This document shows positions 53,141 through 63,109 of a DNA stretch of 64,000 nt, in pieces. Every line of letters begins with the position of its first letter. Position 1 is the stretch's first letter. The position numbers and the translations under genes are program-made. The notes beneath the pieces are model-generated. The model was given only the letters and a program-made list of their open reading frames with translations. It was not told where the DNA came from and searched no databases. The stretch comes from Streptomyces sp. RKAG290 (GTDB taxonomy: Bacteria; Actinomycetota; Actinomycetes; Streptomycetales; Streptomycetaceae). The stretch lies in the NCBI RefSeq assembly GCF_023701695.1, contig NZ_JAJOZC010000001.1, forward strand, positions 5,889,894 through 5,953,893. The letters are read 5' to 3'.

Positions 53141-54678
53141 GCGGGTGCTCCAGGTGCTCCGGGGGCGATGAAGGGAAGTCCTGCCGGTGCGCCCGACTCG
53201 ATGAGTCGCCACAGCGCATCGGTGTCCGCGTGTTCTTCGATGAGGTCGCCGAGACGGTCGAGCTGTTCCTCGCGCAGCTCGGCGAAGCAGGTGTCGGGGG
53301 CGGGCACGAAACGGCGGCCGGCGGCGCGTGCGATCTCGGTCAGGAAGCGACGGCGGAACGCGTCGCTCTCCAGCGAGCCGTGCCAGTGGGTGCCCCACAC
53401 GGCGCCGGACCGGCAGCCGTCGAGCCGCTGCCCCTGCCCGTCGGTGAGGAACGGTTCGCCGCCGCGCACGTCGGCGACGCCGTGGTGGATCTCGTACCCC
53501 TCGACGGGGGCGCCGAGGGCCTCGCCGGCCGGCCGGGCGAGGGTCTTCTCGCGGTCGAACCTGATGCGCACGGGCAGCAGTCCGAGGCCGTCGACCTGTC
53601 CGGCGCGCGACTCCACCTCGTCCTCGATGTGTTCGCCGAGGATCTGGTAGCCGCCGCAGATGCCGAGGACCGGACGTCCTTCGGCGGCGCGCCGCAGCAG
53701 CGCGTCGGCGAGTCCGCGCTCGCGCAGCCAGGCCAGGGCCTTCACGGTGCCGCGGGTGCCGGGCACGATGACGAGGTCGGCGTCGTGCAGTTCCTCGGCG
53801 CGGTCCACGAACCGGACCACGACGCCCGGTTCGGCGGCGAGCGCGTCCACGTCGGTGAAGTTGGACATCAGCGGCACCGCGCACACGGCGACGCGCAGGA
53901 CGTCCTCGCCGTGCGGCGGGGCGACGACGGATTCGCGCACCGCGCCGCGCAGGGAGACGCGCAGCCCGTCCTCCTCGTCGATGCCCAGACCGTGGGCGAA
54001 CGGCAGCACTCCGTACGTCGGCCGTCCCGTGAGGCCGAGCAGCATGTCGAGGCCGGGTTCGAGCAGGGAGACGTCGCCGCGGAACTTGTTGACCAGGTAG
54101 CCGGCGATCAGCGCCTGGTCCTCGGCGGCGAGCAGCGCCGTCGTACCGAAGAACGAGGCGAAGACCCCGCCGCGGTCGATGTCGCCCACGACCACCACCG
54201 GGAACCGTGCCGCCCGTGCGATGCCCATGTTCACGATGTCCGTGCGCCGCAGATTGATCTCGGCCGGACTGCCCGCCCCCTCGCAGATCACGGCGTCATA
54301 CGTGCCCCGAAGCTGCTCCAGGCAGTCCACGACGGTGGACAGGAGCGACTCCTGCCTGCCGCCGTGGTACCCGCGTGCGCTCATCTCGCCGACCGCTTTG
54401 CCCATCAGGACGACCTGACTGGAGCGGTCGCTGCCGGGCTTGAGCAGCACCGGGTTCATCAGCGCGGTCGGTTCCACCCGGGCGGCCTGGGCCTGCATGG
54501 CCTGGGCCCGGCCGATCTCGGCGCCCTCGCGGGTGACGAAGGAGTTCAGCGACATGTTCTGCGCCTTGAACGGCGCGACCTTCACGCCCCGGCGCACCAG
54601 CCAGCGGCAGATGCCCGCCGTGACGACACTCTTGCCCGCGTCCGATGTGGTCCCGGCGACCAGCAGTCCGCCGCTCAT
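53137..54678 (-). CDS. cobQ: Cobyric acid synthase
   Basis: This 513-residue amidotransferase has an N-terminal P-loop-like domain (GGLLVAGTTSDAGKSVVTAG, AQNMSLNSFVTREGAEIGRAQ). The C-terminal triad glutaminase carries the nucleophile Cys in RPVLGICGGYQILGE and the His in WGTHWHGSLESD. It amidates side chains b, d, e and g of adenosylcobyrinate a,c-diamide. It overlaps cbiB and cobN by four bases each, so the three genes are tightly coupled under the riboswitch. Confidence 0.96.
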   Translation of the reverse strand: MSGGLLVAGTTSDAGKSVVTAGICRWLVRRGVKVAPFKAQNMSLNSFVTREGAEIGRAQAMQAQAARVEPTALMNPVLLKPGSDRSSQVVLMGKAVGEMSARGYHGGRQESLLSTVVDCLEQLRGTYDAVICEGAGSPAEINLRRTDIVNMGIARAARFPVVVVGDIDRGGVFASFFGTTALLAAEDQALIAGYLVNKFRGDVSLLEPGLDMLLGLTGRPTYGVLPFAHGLGIDEEDGLRVSLRGAVRESVVAPPHGEDVLRVAVCAVPLMSNFTDVDALAAEPGVVVRFVDRAEELHDADLVIVPGTRGTVKALAWLRERGLADALLRRAAEGRPVLGICGGYQILGEHIEDEVESRAGQVDGLGLLPVRIRFDREKTLARPAGEALGAPVEGYEIHHGVADVRGGEPFLTDGQGQRLDGCRSGAVWGTHWHGSLESDAFRRRFLTEIARAAGRRFVPAPDTCFAELREEQLDRLGDLIEEHADTDALWRLIESGAPAGLPFIAPGAPGAPA

Positions 54679-55763
54679 GTCGGTCTCCGTCCTGAGATTC
54701 GAGATCCTGCGGTACGAGGTCGTGCGGCAGGAGGCCGTGCGGTACGAGGCCGTGCGGTTCGGGCCGCGCCGGCGCGGGTCCCGGTGGCGGGTGGCTCCGT
54801 GATGCCGCGTACCGCGATCCGTTGCGCGGCGGCGGCCGCGGCCAGGCGGGCCGCCACGCTCACGGCGAGGGCCAGCGCGCCGATCCGGCGCGACAGCCGT
54901 ACGGCACGTTCGATGTCCCCGGTCTCCACCGCCCGGCCGGTCTCCCCGTTGAGCACGGGGCGGTGCTCGACCCGGCCCGCGTAGGCGAGGGTCCCGCCCA
55001 GGCGCACCCCGAGCGCACCCGCGAACGAGGCCTCCACCGGGCCCGCGTTGGGGCTCGGGTGCTTGGCCGCGTCCGCCCGCCAGGCCCGGACCGCTCCCCG
55101 TGGCCGCCCCCCGGCGGTCACGGCGAGCAGGGCCGTCAGCCGGGCACCGGGCCAGCCCGCGAGGTCGTCGAGGCGGGCCGAGGCCCAGCCGTAACGCAGG
55201 TAGCGGGGCGACCTGTGGCCGACCATGGCGTCAAGGGTGTTGGCGGCCCGGAAGCCGACGAGGCCCGGAACGCCGCCGAGCGCACCCCACACGAGGGCGC
55301 CGACCACGGCGTCCGAGGTGTTCTCGGCGACCGACTCCACCACCGCGCGGGCGATCTGCGGTCCGTCCAGGGACTGCGGGTCGCGGCCGCACAGCCTGGG
55401 CAGCCGCTCACGGGCGAGGTCGATGTCCCCGGCGGCCAGGGCGTCGCCGATGGACCGGGCCTCACGCCCCAGCGACGTACCGCCGAGGACGGACCAGGTG
55501 GCGGCGGCGGTCAGCGCGACGGACGCGGCGGGACGGCGGCGCAGCGCGCGGGCGGCCAGCGCGGCAGCCCCCGCGGCGCCTCCGGCGCAGACCAGGGTGT
55601 GCAGCGCGCCCCACCCGCGGTGGTCGTGCCACAGCCGGCGTTCGACGCCCGCAGCGGCCCGCCCGAAGCCGGCGACCGGGTGTCCCCGGCGGGGATCACC
55701 GAGCAGCAGATCGCCGATCAGACCGGCCGTGGCGCCGTACGCGAAGATGCGATCGGCACGCAC
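54675..55763 (-). CDS. cbiB: Adenosylcobinamide-phosphate synthase
   Basis: This 362-residue membrane protein (called cobD in some schemes) attaches the aminopropanol linker to cobyric acid. It opens IFAYGATAGLIGDLLLGDPRRGHPVAGFGR and contains RAVVESVAENTSDAVVGALVWGA and FRAANTLDAMVGHRSPRYLRYGWASARLDD-type helices (in parts). It is first after the cobalamin riboswitch. The C-terminal 20 residues are unusual, being a TARPRTARPPAARPRTA-like repeat encoded by 15-bp tandem units. Confidence 0.93.
   Translation of the reverse strand: MRADRIFAYGATAGLIGDLLLGDPRRGHPVAGFGRAAAGVERRLWHDHRGWGALHTLVCAGGAAGAAALAARALRRRPAASVALTAAATWSVLGGTSLGREARSIGDALAAGDIDLARERLPRLCGRDPQSLDGPQIARAVVESVAENTSDAVVGALVWGALGGVPGLVGFRAANTLDAMVGHRSPRYLRYGWASARLDDLAGWPGARLTALLAVTAGGRPRGAVRAWRADAAKHPSPNAGPVEASFAGALGVRLGGTLAYAGRVEHRPVLNGETGRAVETGDIERAVRLSRRIGALALAVSVAARLAAAAAAQRIAVRGITEPPATGTRAGAARTARPRTARPPAARPRTAGSRISGRRPT
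54706..54765. repeat. Four tandem 15-bp repeats at the 3' end of cbiB
   Basis: Units of the form CGTGCGGTACGAGGC occur at 54706, 54721, 54736 and 54751 with one to a few mismatches. Each adds five residues (Arg/Pro/Ala/Thr) to CbiB without changing the frame. Confidence 0.85.
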
Positions 55764-55894
55764 GGCTCAGCCGGCCGTTGCGCCTCGAAGGACCTTCGTG
55801 CAGGAGACTTCTGGAAGGGGTGGCACAGGAACGGGCGCACGGCGGCCGGGCATGGCGATATGTCCTCACTCAGGGTCCGCGCCCTGGTTCGACG

Positions 55895-56080
55895 TGACCG
55901 GCGACGAGAGTGTCCTGGCTCCCGGATCCGCAGTTCCCCCGGTCTTCCAGTCCGCTTGCGTGGACCGTGACTTCCAGTGGTGGGGGACTGCTCCCCGGTG
56001 ACAGTGGCGGGACCGCGCCGGATTCGCACCGGCTTCCTCTGCTGTCGCCGTAATGGCTCCGGCAGTCCACCACGCTCTGC
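55895..56080 (-). ncRNA. Cobalamin riboswitch
   Basis: On the minus strand the leader contains the conserved GCCGGTGCGAATCCGGC stem, GGTCCCGCCACTG, and the B12 box GGGAGCCAGGACACTCTCG (complement of about 55903-55922). These are the diagnostic elements of the AdoCbl riboswitch core in the usual order. It ends about 130 bases before cbiB, leaving room for an expression platform. It should lower cbiB-cobQ-cobN expression when adenosylcobalamin is abundant. Confidence 0.93.
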
Positions 56081-56200
56081 GAACGCCAGTCAACCTGCCG
56101 TTGACCTGCGACGGCGCAGTGTGCTGAGACGCACATCGGGCCGGACGCGCACGAGGTGCGTCCGGCCCGATGTGGAGGAGCGGGGAGGGGGCTGTGGGGC

Positions 56201-56434
56201 TCAGGCGACGATCAGATAGATGCCGTAGGCCACCGCGGCAGCGCACAGTCCGAAGCAGACGTACGCGCCCGCGCGGGCCGCCAGCAGCGACCCGCCGGCC
56301 GTGCCGCCCTGCGCGGCCGGTTCGGGCTGCCTGGAGAGGCCGACGATGCCCAGGGTGAAGAGACCCACCAGTGCGACGGTGGCGACGAGAGAGACGCCGA
56401 AGACGGTGCCGAGGGCTGCCCAGTCGATGTTCAT
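56201..56434 (-). CDS. Small two-span membrane protein downstream of the phosphate transporter
   Basis: This 77-residue protein has two hydrophobic segments (TVFGVSLVATVALVGLFTLGIVGL and ARAGAYVCFGLCAAAVAYGIYLIVA, seen in parts) and a short Gly/Ala linker. It starts 12 bases after the pit stop codon and is probably cotranscribed with it. The family is a common companion of Pit in Streptomyces, from memory, but its function is unknown. It may be an accessory subunit. Confidence 0.82.
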   Translation of the reverse strand: MNIDWAALGTVFGVSLVATVALVGLFTLGIVGLSRQPEPAAQGGTAGGSLLAARAGAYVCFGLCAAAVAYGIYLIVA

Positions 56435-56446
56435 GTGGATCCGTCC

Positions 56447-57703
<1,257 letters not shown>

Positions 57704-57753
57704 TTACCCAGGCAATCGTTCGACGTCAGTGGCACGTGGACCGTAGGCAACCT

Positions 57754-57777
57754 GGGTGAACGGAAGATGAACTGAAC
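57754..57777 (-). promoter_or_regulatory. Candidate PHO box
   Basis: Read on the minus strand the sequence has GTTCATC and GTTCACC spaced exactly 11 bases apart, preceded by GTTCA. Streptomyces PhoP boxes are 11-base direct repeats with a GTTCACC core. The position upstream of pit supports phosphate control. Confidence 0.7.
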
Positions 57778-57939
57778 AGGGCGTTGTGGTGACCCCAATC
57801 GGAGTCCCGTCGCCCTGTTCCGCCGCCGGGTGAGGGTGAGGGGTGGGCGGAGGGCAGTGTGGGGCCCGATTCCGGGGCCCGGACGGGCCTTTGGGGGAGG
57901 GGTGGACATGGTCCGCTCATCAGTGGAAAGGATCTTCGT

Positions 57940-58734
57940 ATGAGCGAGCAGGGGTGTGATCGTCCGGTCGAACGGGGCCGGAACGCCGAGGGGGCCCGGG
58001 ACGACGACGGGCACGCGCGCGACATCGAGCACGCCTGGGCGGCGGTCGTCGCTACCGCCCGCAGGACGGCGGCCGAGGGGCTCGTCGTCGGTACCTCCGG
58101 CAATGTGTCGGCGCGGGTGGGCCGGACCGTGCTGGTCACCCCGAGCGGGGTGCCGTACGACCGGCTGCGCCCCGAGGACGCGGTAGGCGTCGACCTGGCG
58201 GGCGACCAGGTGCTCGGCGAGCTGGCCCCGACCAGCGAACTGCCGCTCCACCTCGCCGTCTACCGCCACACCGGGGCGGCCGCCGTCGTGCACACCCACG
58301 CGGTGCACGCCACCGCCGTCTCCACACTGGTCCGCGAGGTCCCGCCGATCCACTACGCGGCCGCGCTGCTGGGCGGCCCCGTCCGGGTCGCCGCCTACGC
58401 CAGGTACGGCACCGAGGAGCTGGCCGAGAACATGCTTGCCGCGCTGCGCGACCGCACGGGCTGCCTGCTCGGCAACCACGGAACGGTCACCTACGGAGCC
58501 ACCCTCGACGAGGCGTACGACCGGACCGCCCAGCTGGAGTGGCTGTGCCGCCTCTGGCTCACCGCGAGCTCCCTCCCCGGCCGCTCCCCGGCCCTGCTCA
58601 CCGAGGACCAGCTGAGCGATGTCCAGGAGGCGCTGAAGGGGTACGGACAGCCGGACCGGGCCCTGCCGGGGCGGGCGGCCGGCACCGGACGGCCCCCGTC
58701 CACTGGCCAAGCGCCGAAGTGCCCAGGAGACTGA
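57940..58734 (+). CDS. Class II aldolase/adducin family protein
   Basis: This 264-residue protein resembles L-fuculose/L-rhamnulose-phosphate aldolases. It contains GLVVGTSGNVSARVG, the catalytic Glu region ELAPTSELPLHLAVYRH, the zinc motif VVHTHAVHATAVS (HxH), and a later His in GCLLGNHGTVTYG. A Zn-dependent retro-aldol cleavage of a sugar phosphate, or a related lyase, is expected. The ATG at 57940 follows GGAAAGGA. A hydrolase gene follows 4 bases after the stop. Confidence 0.88.
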   Translation: MSEQGCDRPVERGRNAEGARDDDGHARDIEHAWAAVVATARRTAAEGLVVGTSGNVSARVGRTVLVTPSGVPYDRLRPEDAVGVDLAGDQVLGELAPTSELPLHLAVYRHTGAAAVVHTHAVHATAVSTLVREVPPIHYAAALLGGPVRVAAYARYGTEELAENMLAALRDRTGCLLGNHGTVTYGATLDEAYDRTAQLEWLCRLWLTASSLPGRSPALLTEDQLSDVQEALKGYGQPDRALPGRAAGTGRPPSTGQAPKCPGD

Positions 58735-58738
58735 AGCC

Positions 58739-59866
58739 GTGCGCCCGGCTACAGCGACGGCAGCAGCCGTCACCTCCATCCTCGGCGCCGGTGCGGCAGC
58801 GGTCGCGGCCGGCCGGTACGCCAGCGACGTCGCCCTCGGGGCGCCGTCCGGACGTCCGTTCCCCGCCGACCGCAGACTCACCGTGCACGCGACGGCGGCG
58901 GGGCAGGTCACGCTGACCCGGTCCTTCGCCGCGCTCCGGCCCGGCACCTACGGGCTGGTCGGCGACGACGTCCACGCCGTGGTCGGCCCGGTGATCGACC
59001 AGGCCCACCAGGCCGCCGACACCGTCGTGCGCCGGCTGGAGCGCGTCAACCGCGGCACCCTGCTCCCCGGGGCCAAGGTGCGCATCACGCCCGAGGTGCA
59101 CAGCGGCGACCCGGCCACTGCCCTCGGCCTCGAATACCGCGAGGTGGAGATCACCGGCGAACTCGGCGCCCTGCCGGCCTGGTTCGTACCCGCCCCCCGC
59201 GACACCTGGGTCATCACCGTGCACGGCATCGGCACCACCCGGGAACACCCGTTGAACGTGCTGGGTTTCCTGCACGACCAGCAGCTGCCGGTGCTCGACC
59301 TCGCCTACCGCGGCGACCCCGGAGCCCCCCGCTCCCCGGACGGGCTCACCCACCTCGGCGAATCCGAATGGCGCGACCTGGACGCGGCCATCCGCTTCGC
59401 CGTGCGCTACGGCGCCGAGAAGGTCGTGCTGCACGGCTGGTCCACCGGCGCCTCCATGGCGCTGCACGCCTCCGTCAACTCCGCGCTCAGGGACCGGATC
59501 TGCGGCCTCGTCCTCGACTCCCCGGTGCTGGACTGGGCCACCACCCTGCGCGCCCTGGCCGCCGCCCGCGGCGTCCCGTCCGTCCTGCTGCCGCTCGCCG
59601 TCCGCGCCGCCCAGGGACAGACCGGACTGCGCGGCGCCCGGCTCCTGGACACCTCGCTGCCCCGGACCCTGCACGCCCCGACACTGATCTTCCACGGACC
59701 CGACGACACCCTGGCGCCCTGGCGGCCGTCCCGGCAGCTCGCGGCCCGCCGTCCCGACCTGGTCGCCCTGCACGCCGTACCCCAGGCTCCGCATGCGGCG
59801 ATGTGGAATGCCGATCCGGCCCACTACGAAGAGACGCTGCGACGCTTCCTCACGCCCCTGATGTGA
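58739..59866 (+). CDS. Alpha/beta hydrolase with N-terminal membrane anchor
   Basis: This 375-residue protein has an N-terminal hydrophobic stretch (ATAAAVTSILGAGAAAVAAGRYA) and an alpha/beta-hydrolase fold. The nucleophile Ser is in LHGWSTGASMALHA, the Asp in IFHGPDDTLAPW, and the His in VPQAPHAAMWN. The substrate is unknown. The GTG at 58739 follows AGGAGACTGAAG and the gene is probably cotranscribed with the aldolase. Confidence 0.88.
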   Translation: MRPATATAAAVTSILGAGAAAVAAGRYASDVALGAPSGRPFPADRRLTVHATAAGQVTLTRSFAALRPGTYGLVGDDVHAVVGPVIDQAHQAADTVVRRLERVNRGTLLPGAKVRITPEVHSGDPATALGLEYREVEITGELGALPAWFVPAPRDTWVITVHGIGTTREHPLNVLGFLHDQQLPVLDLAYRGDPGAPRSPDGLTHLGESEWRDLDAAIRFAVRYGAEKVVLHGWSTGASMALHASVNSALRDRICGLVLDSPVLDWATTLRALAAARGVPSVLLPLAVRAAQGQTGLRGARLLDTSLPRTLHAPTLIFHGPDDTLAPWRPSRQLAARRPDLVALHAVPQAPHAAMWNADPAHYEETLRRFLTPLM

Positions 59867-59976
59867 GCTGATGTGCCGCTTCGGCCGGTTGGTGCCGGGC
59901 GGTACGGACACCCCCGGACACGGGCAATCCGGGTTCCGTTTGGGCTTTCGGGCCGTCAGAGGCAAGACTGCTCCCC

Positions 59977-61361
59977 GTGACGTCCCGTACCCCGCGCGAC
60001 TCCAGGCTGCGACTTGTCCGCCCGCGATCTCTCGCCACCGCCCGCAAGGCCGTGATCACCCGGCGCACCAGGCCGGCGCCCCGTCCGCCCGAGGGCACCC
60101 CGCCCCGGTCGGAACTGGCCCGTCAGGCCAGGGCGGCCCTCGCCGACGCCGTACGGATCGCCCGCTGGGCGGCCGAAGGCACGCGCCCCGGTACACCGCC
60201 GCTGGCCGCCCAGGCCCTCGAACGGGCCGCGGCGGCACTGGAGTTGTCCCCTGCGCAGGTGCGCTCCGGCTGGGACCGGGCCCGCCTGGCCGGTCTCGTC
60301 GAGCTGCACGGCGACACCGCACGTCCCGGCTGGCGGCTGCGCGCCTGGGACCGCGACGACTCCGCCGTGCTCCGCGGCTGGGTGGCGCTCTTCGACGCCT
60401 GGTCGCTCGTCCACCCCGCACCCCGGGACATCGAGTCCACCGCGGTCGCCGAGGCCGTCGAGGCCGTGCCCCAGGTGCTCTCCCTCCTCCAGCTGTCGGC
60501 GGGCCCGGTCACCGTGCCCGCTCTCCTCGATCTCCTCGGCCAGCGCGTCGCGGAGCTGCACGAGGAGCGCTGCGAGGTGCCGTACGGGCCGCAGCCGCTG
60601 CCCGCTCCCGCCGAGGAGGCGCCCGCCGCGCATCCGGAGGCCCTGGTCGCCCTCCTGCTGGACTGGGCCCTGGAAGGGCTGGCCGCCGTCGGGGCGCTCA
60701 CCCTCGGCGCCGGGCACGCGACCCTCACCCCGCTCGGCAACTGGGCGGTCTGGGTCAAGCTGGAACAGATCTGCGTCGCCGCCCAGAGCCCGGCCGGGAA
60801 CATCGAGCAGTCCGCCGCGGACATGCTGCTCGGCTGCGCCCGCCTCACCCCGGCCCGGCCCGCGCCGAGTACCGCGCCTGGCTGGCCGCCCGCACGGTCG
60901 GCAGCGCCGTCGCCGAACTCCTCGCAGTGGCCCGGGGCGAGGACGCGCTGCTGCGCGGGCTCGCCTTCGAGGCGCTGCGCGTCGTGGGCGCACCCGCCGA
61001 GCCGGAGGTGCGCTCCGTCGTCACCGACCCGTCGCTGCGGCCCTACGCGCTGCTGTGGCTCGCCGAGTACGACGGGGCCGACCCCGAGGACGCGCAGGAG
61101 GTGCTCAGCCGCGAGGAGGCCACCTGGCTCTGGGTCGACACCGCGGCGGCCGTGGCCGACCACGGGGAGACGGGCCTGCTGGTGCGCCATCTCGACTCGG
61201 CCGTGCAGGGCACCGTCCCGGCGCTGCTCGACGAGGTGCGGGCCGTCGGCCATCCGCGCACCGTCCAGGTCCTGGTGGCGCTGGCCGCCGCCCACCCCGA
61301 CCCGGCGCTCGCCAAGGCGGTCCGCAAGGCGGCGTTCCAGGTGCACACCGGCGGCGCCTGA
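59977..61361 (+). pseudogene. Hypothetical alpha-helical protein, frame broken at 60852-60853
   Basis: The GTG at 59977 opens a long frame rich in Ala and Leu (LARQARAALADAVRIARWAAE, LPALLDLLGQRVAELHEERCE-type helices). After LLGCARLTP the natural sequence continues in another frame as AEYRAWLAARTVGSAVAELL to 61361. One G added at 60852-60853 restores LTPGPARAEYRAWLA, giving about 461 residues. Parts of the C-terminal half look like short helical repeats. No known domain is recognised and no function is assigned. Confidence 0.72.
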
Positions 61362-61401
61362 GCCGCGGGTGGCCCGGTCCGCCGGCGGCCGGCGGACCGG
61401 C

Positions 61402-61815
61402 TCAGCCGGCCGACCCCGGCGCGTACGTCCCGAAGCTCCACACGTTGCCCTCCGCGTCCCGCGCCATGTAGTCCCGCGAGCCGTAGTCCTGGTCGGTGGG
61501 CGGCATCAGGATCTCCACCCCGTGCTCCACCGCCCGCGCATGGTGGTCGTCGACCTCGTCGACGACCACGTAGACACCGACCGGCCCCGACCCCTGCATG
61601 GCCTTGGCGAAAACGCCCTCGCGGCCCTTGGAGCCCAGCATCACCCTGCCGTTCCCGCAGGACAGCTCCGCGTGCAGCACCGTGCCGTTCTCGCCCTCGT
61701 ACACCGCTTCCTCGGTGAACCCGAGGCCCTCCGTCAGTGTCCTGATCGCGGCCTTCGCGTCGTCGTAGAGAACCGTCGGATAGACCGACGGGATCCCTGT
61801 CGTTGCGTCTGTCAT
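61402..61815 (-). CDS. VOC/glyoxalase family protein
   Basis: This 137-residue single-domain vicinal-oxygen-chelate protein starts SVYPTVLYDDAKAAIRTLTEGLGF. The paired beta-alpha-beta-beta-beta units end YMARDAEGNVWSFGTYAPG. It has the PhnB/bleomycin-resistance-like layout, so it may bind or modify a small molecule. Nothing more specific can be said. The ATG at 61815 follows AAGGGGTGAG and is preferred over the upstream 61836. Confidence 0.85.
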   Translation of the reverse strand: MTDATTGIPSVYPTVLYDDAKAAIRTLTEGLGFTEEAVYEGENGTVLHAELSCGNGRVMLGSKGREGVFAKAMQGSGPVGVYVVVDEVDDHHARAVEHGVEILMPPTDQDYGSRDYMARDAEGNVWSFGTYAPGSAG

Positions 61816-61939
61816 CGCACTCACCCCTTCTCGCACCGCCCGGAGCCTCGCGCCCGGCTCGCATGTGATCTGCGTCTCAGTCTTCCACCGGGCGCTGACA
61901 ATGCCCTGTCCGGCGGCGGCGCGAGAGGGTGCCCGCGGG

Positions 61940-62830
61940 TCACCGGAAGGTGTTGCAGTCGGCCATGTCGCCGCTGCGGAAGCCGGTGGTGAACCACTCC
62001 TGACGCTGGGCCGCCGAGCCGTGGGTCCAGGACTCCGGGGTGACCCGGCCCTGGAACTTCTCCTGGATCCGGTCGTCGCCGACCGACGCGGCCGCGTCCA
62101 GCCCGTCCCGGATGTCCGCCCTCGTGAGCTCGGTGATCAGCGGCCGTCCCGTCGACTCGTCCGGGGTGGTCGTTGCGTGGTGCGCCCAGACCCCGGCGTA
62201 GCAGTCCGCCTGCAGTTCCACCTTCACGGCGTTGCTGTTCGCGCCGGTCCGTCCGTCCTGCGACCGGCCCAGCGTGCCCATCTGGTTCTGGATGTGGTGC
62301 CCGTACTCGTGCGCGACCACGTAGGCCTGCGCGAACGGCCCGCCGCTCGACCCGAACTTGGTCCGCAGCTCGTCGAAGAAGCCCAGGTCCAGATAGACCT
62401 GCCGGTCGCCGGGGCAGTAGAACGGCCCCACGGCCGAGGTCGCCGATCCGCAGGCGGTGTTCACCCGGTCGGTGAACAGGACCGTGCGGGCGTTCGTGTA
62501 CGTGGCGTTGCGCCGCGTGAATTCCTGCTTCCAGTAGTCCTGCACGCTGTTGACCACCGCGACGATCCGGCAGTCGTCCTTGGTGTTGGCGTCCCGGCCG
62601 GTCCGGCAGCTCTGCTCGACCTGCGCGGCCGAGGACGCGGTGGCGGTCGTGCCCGAGTCGCCCGAGGAGAGTCCGAGCTGGTCGGGGCCCACGCCGAAGA
62701 GCAGCCCCAGGATCAGTGCGATGACACCGGCGATACCGCCGCCCACGGTGGCCCTGCCCCCCGGGATGCGGCTGCCGCGCACGTCCTTGACCTCGGAAGT
62801 GTCCAGGTCGGCGTCGTCGTCGAACTGCAT
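61940..62830 (-). CDS. YpfJ-type neutral zinc metallopeptidase
   Basis: This 296-residue protein has one N-terminal membrane anchor (GGGIAGVIALILGLLFGVG) and an extracytoplasmic catalytic domain with the zinc motif HEYGHHIQNQMG and a downstream Glu/Asp set (ELQADCYAGVWAHHA). Conserved cysteines (CRTGRDANTKDDC, FYCPGDRQVYLDL) fit the YpfJ/DUF1 neutral zinc peptidase family. The physiological substrate is unknown. The ATG at 62830 follows GAGGGTGG. Confidence 0.9.
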   Translation of the reverse strand: MQFDDDADLDTSEVKDVRGSRIPGGRATVGGGIAGVIALILGLLFGVGPDQLGLSSGDSGTTATASSAAQVEQSCRTGRDANTKDDCRIVAVVNSVQDYWKQEFTRRNATYTNARTVLFTDRVNTACGSATSAVGPFYCPGDRQVYLDLGFFDELRTKFGSSGGPFAQAYVVAHEYGHHIQNQMGTLGRSQDGRTGANSNAVKVELQADCYAGVWAHHATTTPDESTGRPLITELTRADIRDGLDAAASVGDDRIQEKFQGRVTPESWTHGSAAQRQEWFTTGFRSGDMADCNTFR

Positions 62831-62999
62831 GGGAACCACCCTCTGCTCCGGTCGCGGCTGCGGCCCGACCCTTCGCCGAGTATCAGATACTTCACACGGG
62901 AATGCCCTTTTTTGCTCACGCGGCGGAGTGGATCAGGAGCGCGGGGCGAGCCTCGGTCGCTGCTCGGGAGCACGCGGCAAAGCGGTTGGACACCGCCAG

Positions 63000-63005
63000 T
63001 AGACT
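63000..63005 (+). promoter_or_regulatory. Candidate -10 box (TAGACT) of a leaderless transcript
   Basis: TAGACT lies 7 bases before the ATG of the short ORF at 63013. Transcription would be expected to begin at or within one base of that ATG, making the ORF leaderless. The -35 region is weak. Confidence 0.5.
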
Positions 63006-63012
63006 GGTTCTC

Positions 63013-63045
63013 ATGCCCATCCTCCTTGTGCGTGTGCGTGAGTAA
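63013..63045 (+). CDS. Ten-residue upstream ORF (putative leader peptide) before the ABC-F gene
   Basis: ATG to TAA encodes MPILLVRVRE, 65 bases before the ABC-F start. It has no ribosome site and probably begins at the transcript 5' end. Short leader peptides with hydrophobic and basic residues precede many antibiotic-resistance ABC-F genes and act in ribosome-mediated attenuation. That role is an inference from position. Confidence 0.5.
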   Translation: MPILLVRVRE

Positions 63046-63109
63046 CGGCGTCGAGTCGTGAATCGCTAGTCGTTCCTCCGCTGTCCATACCGCCCTGGAG
63101 TTTTTCCCC

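Noticed and set aside
53141..53884. N-terminal extension of cobN by about 248 codons
   Set aside because: It lies inside cobQ. The ATG at 53140 has ATGA coupling and matches the natural CobN start.
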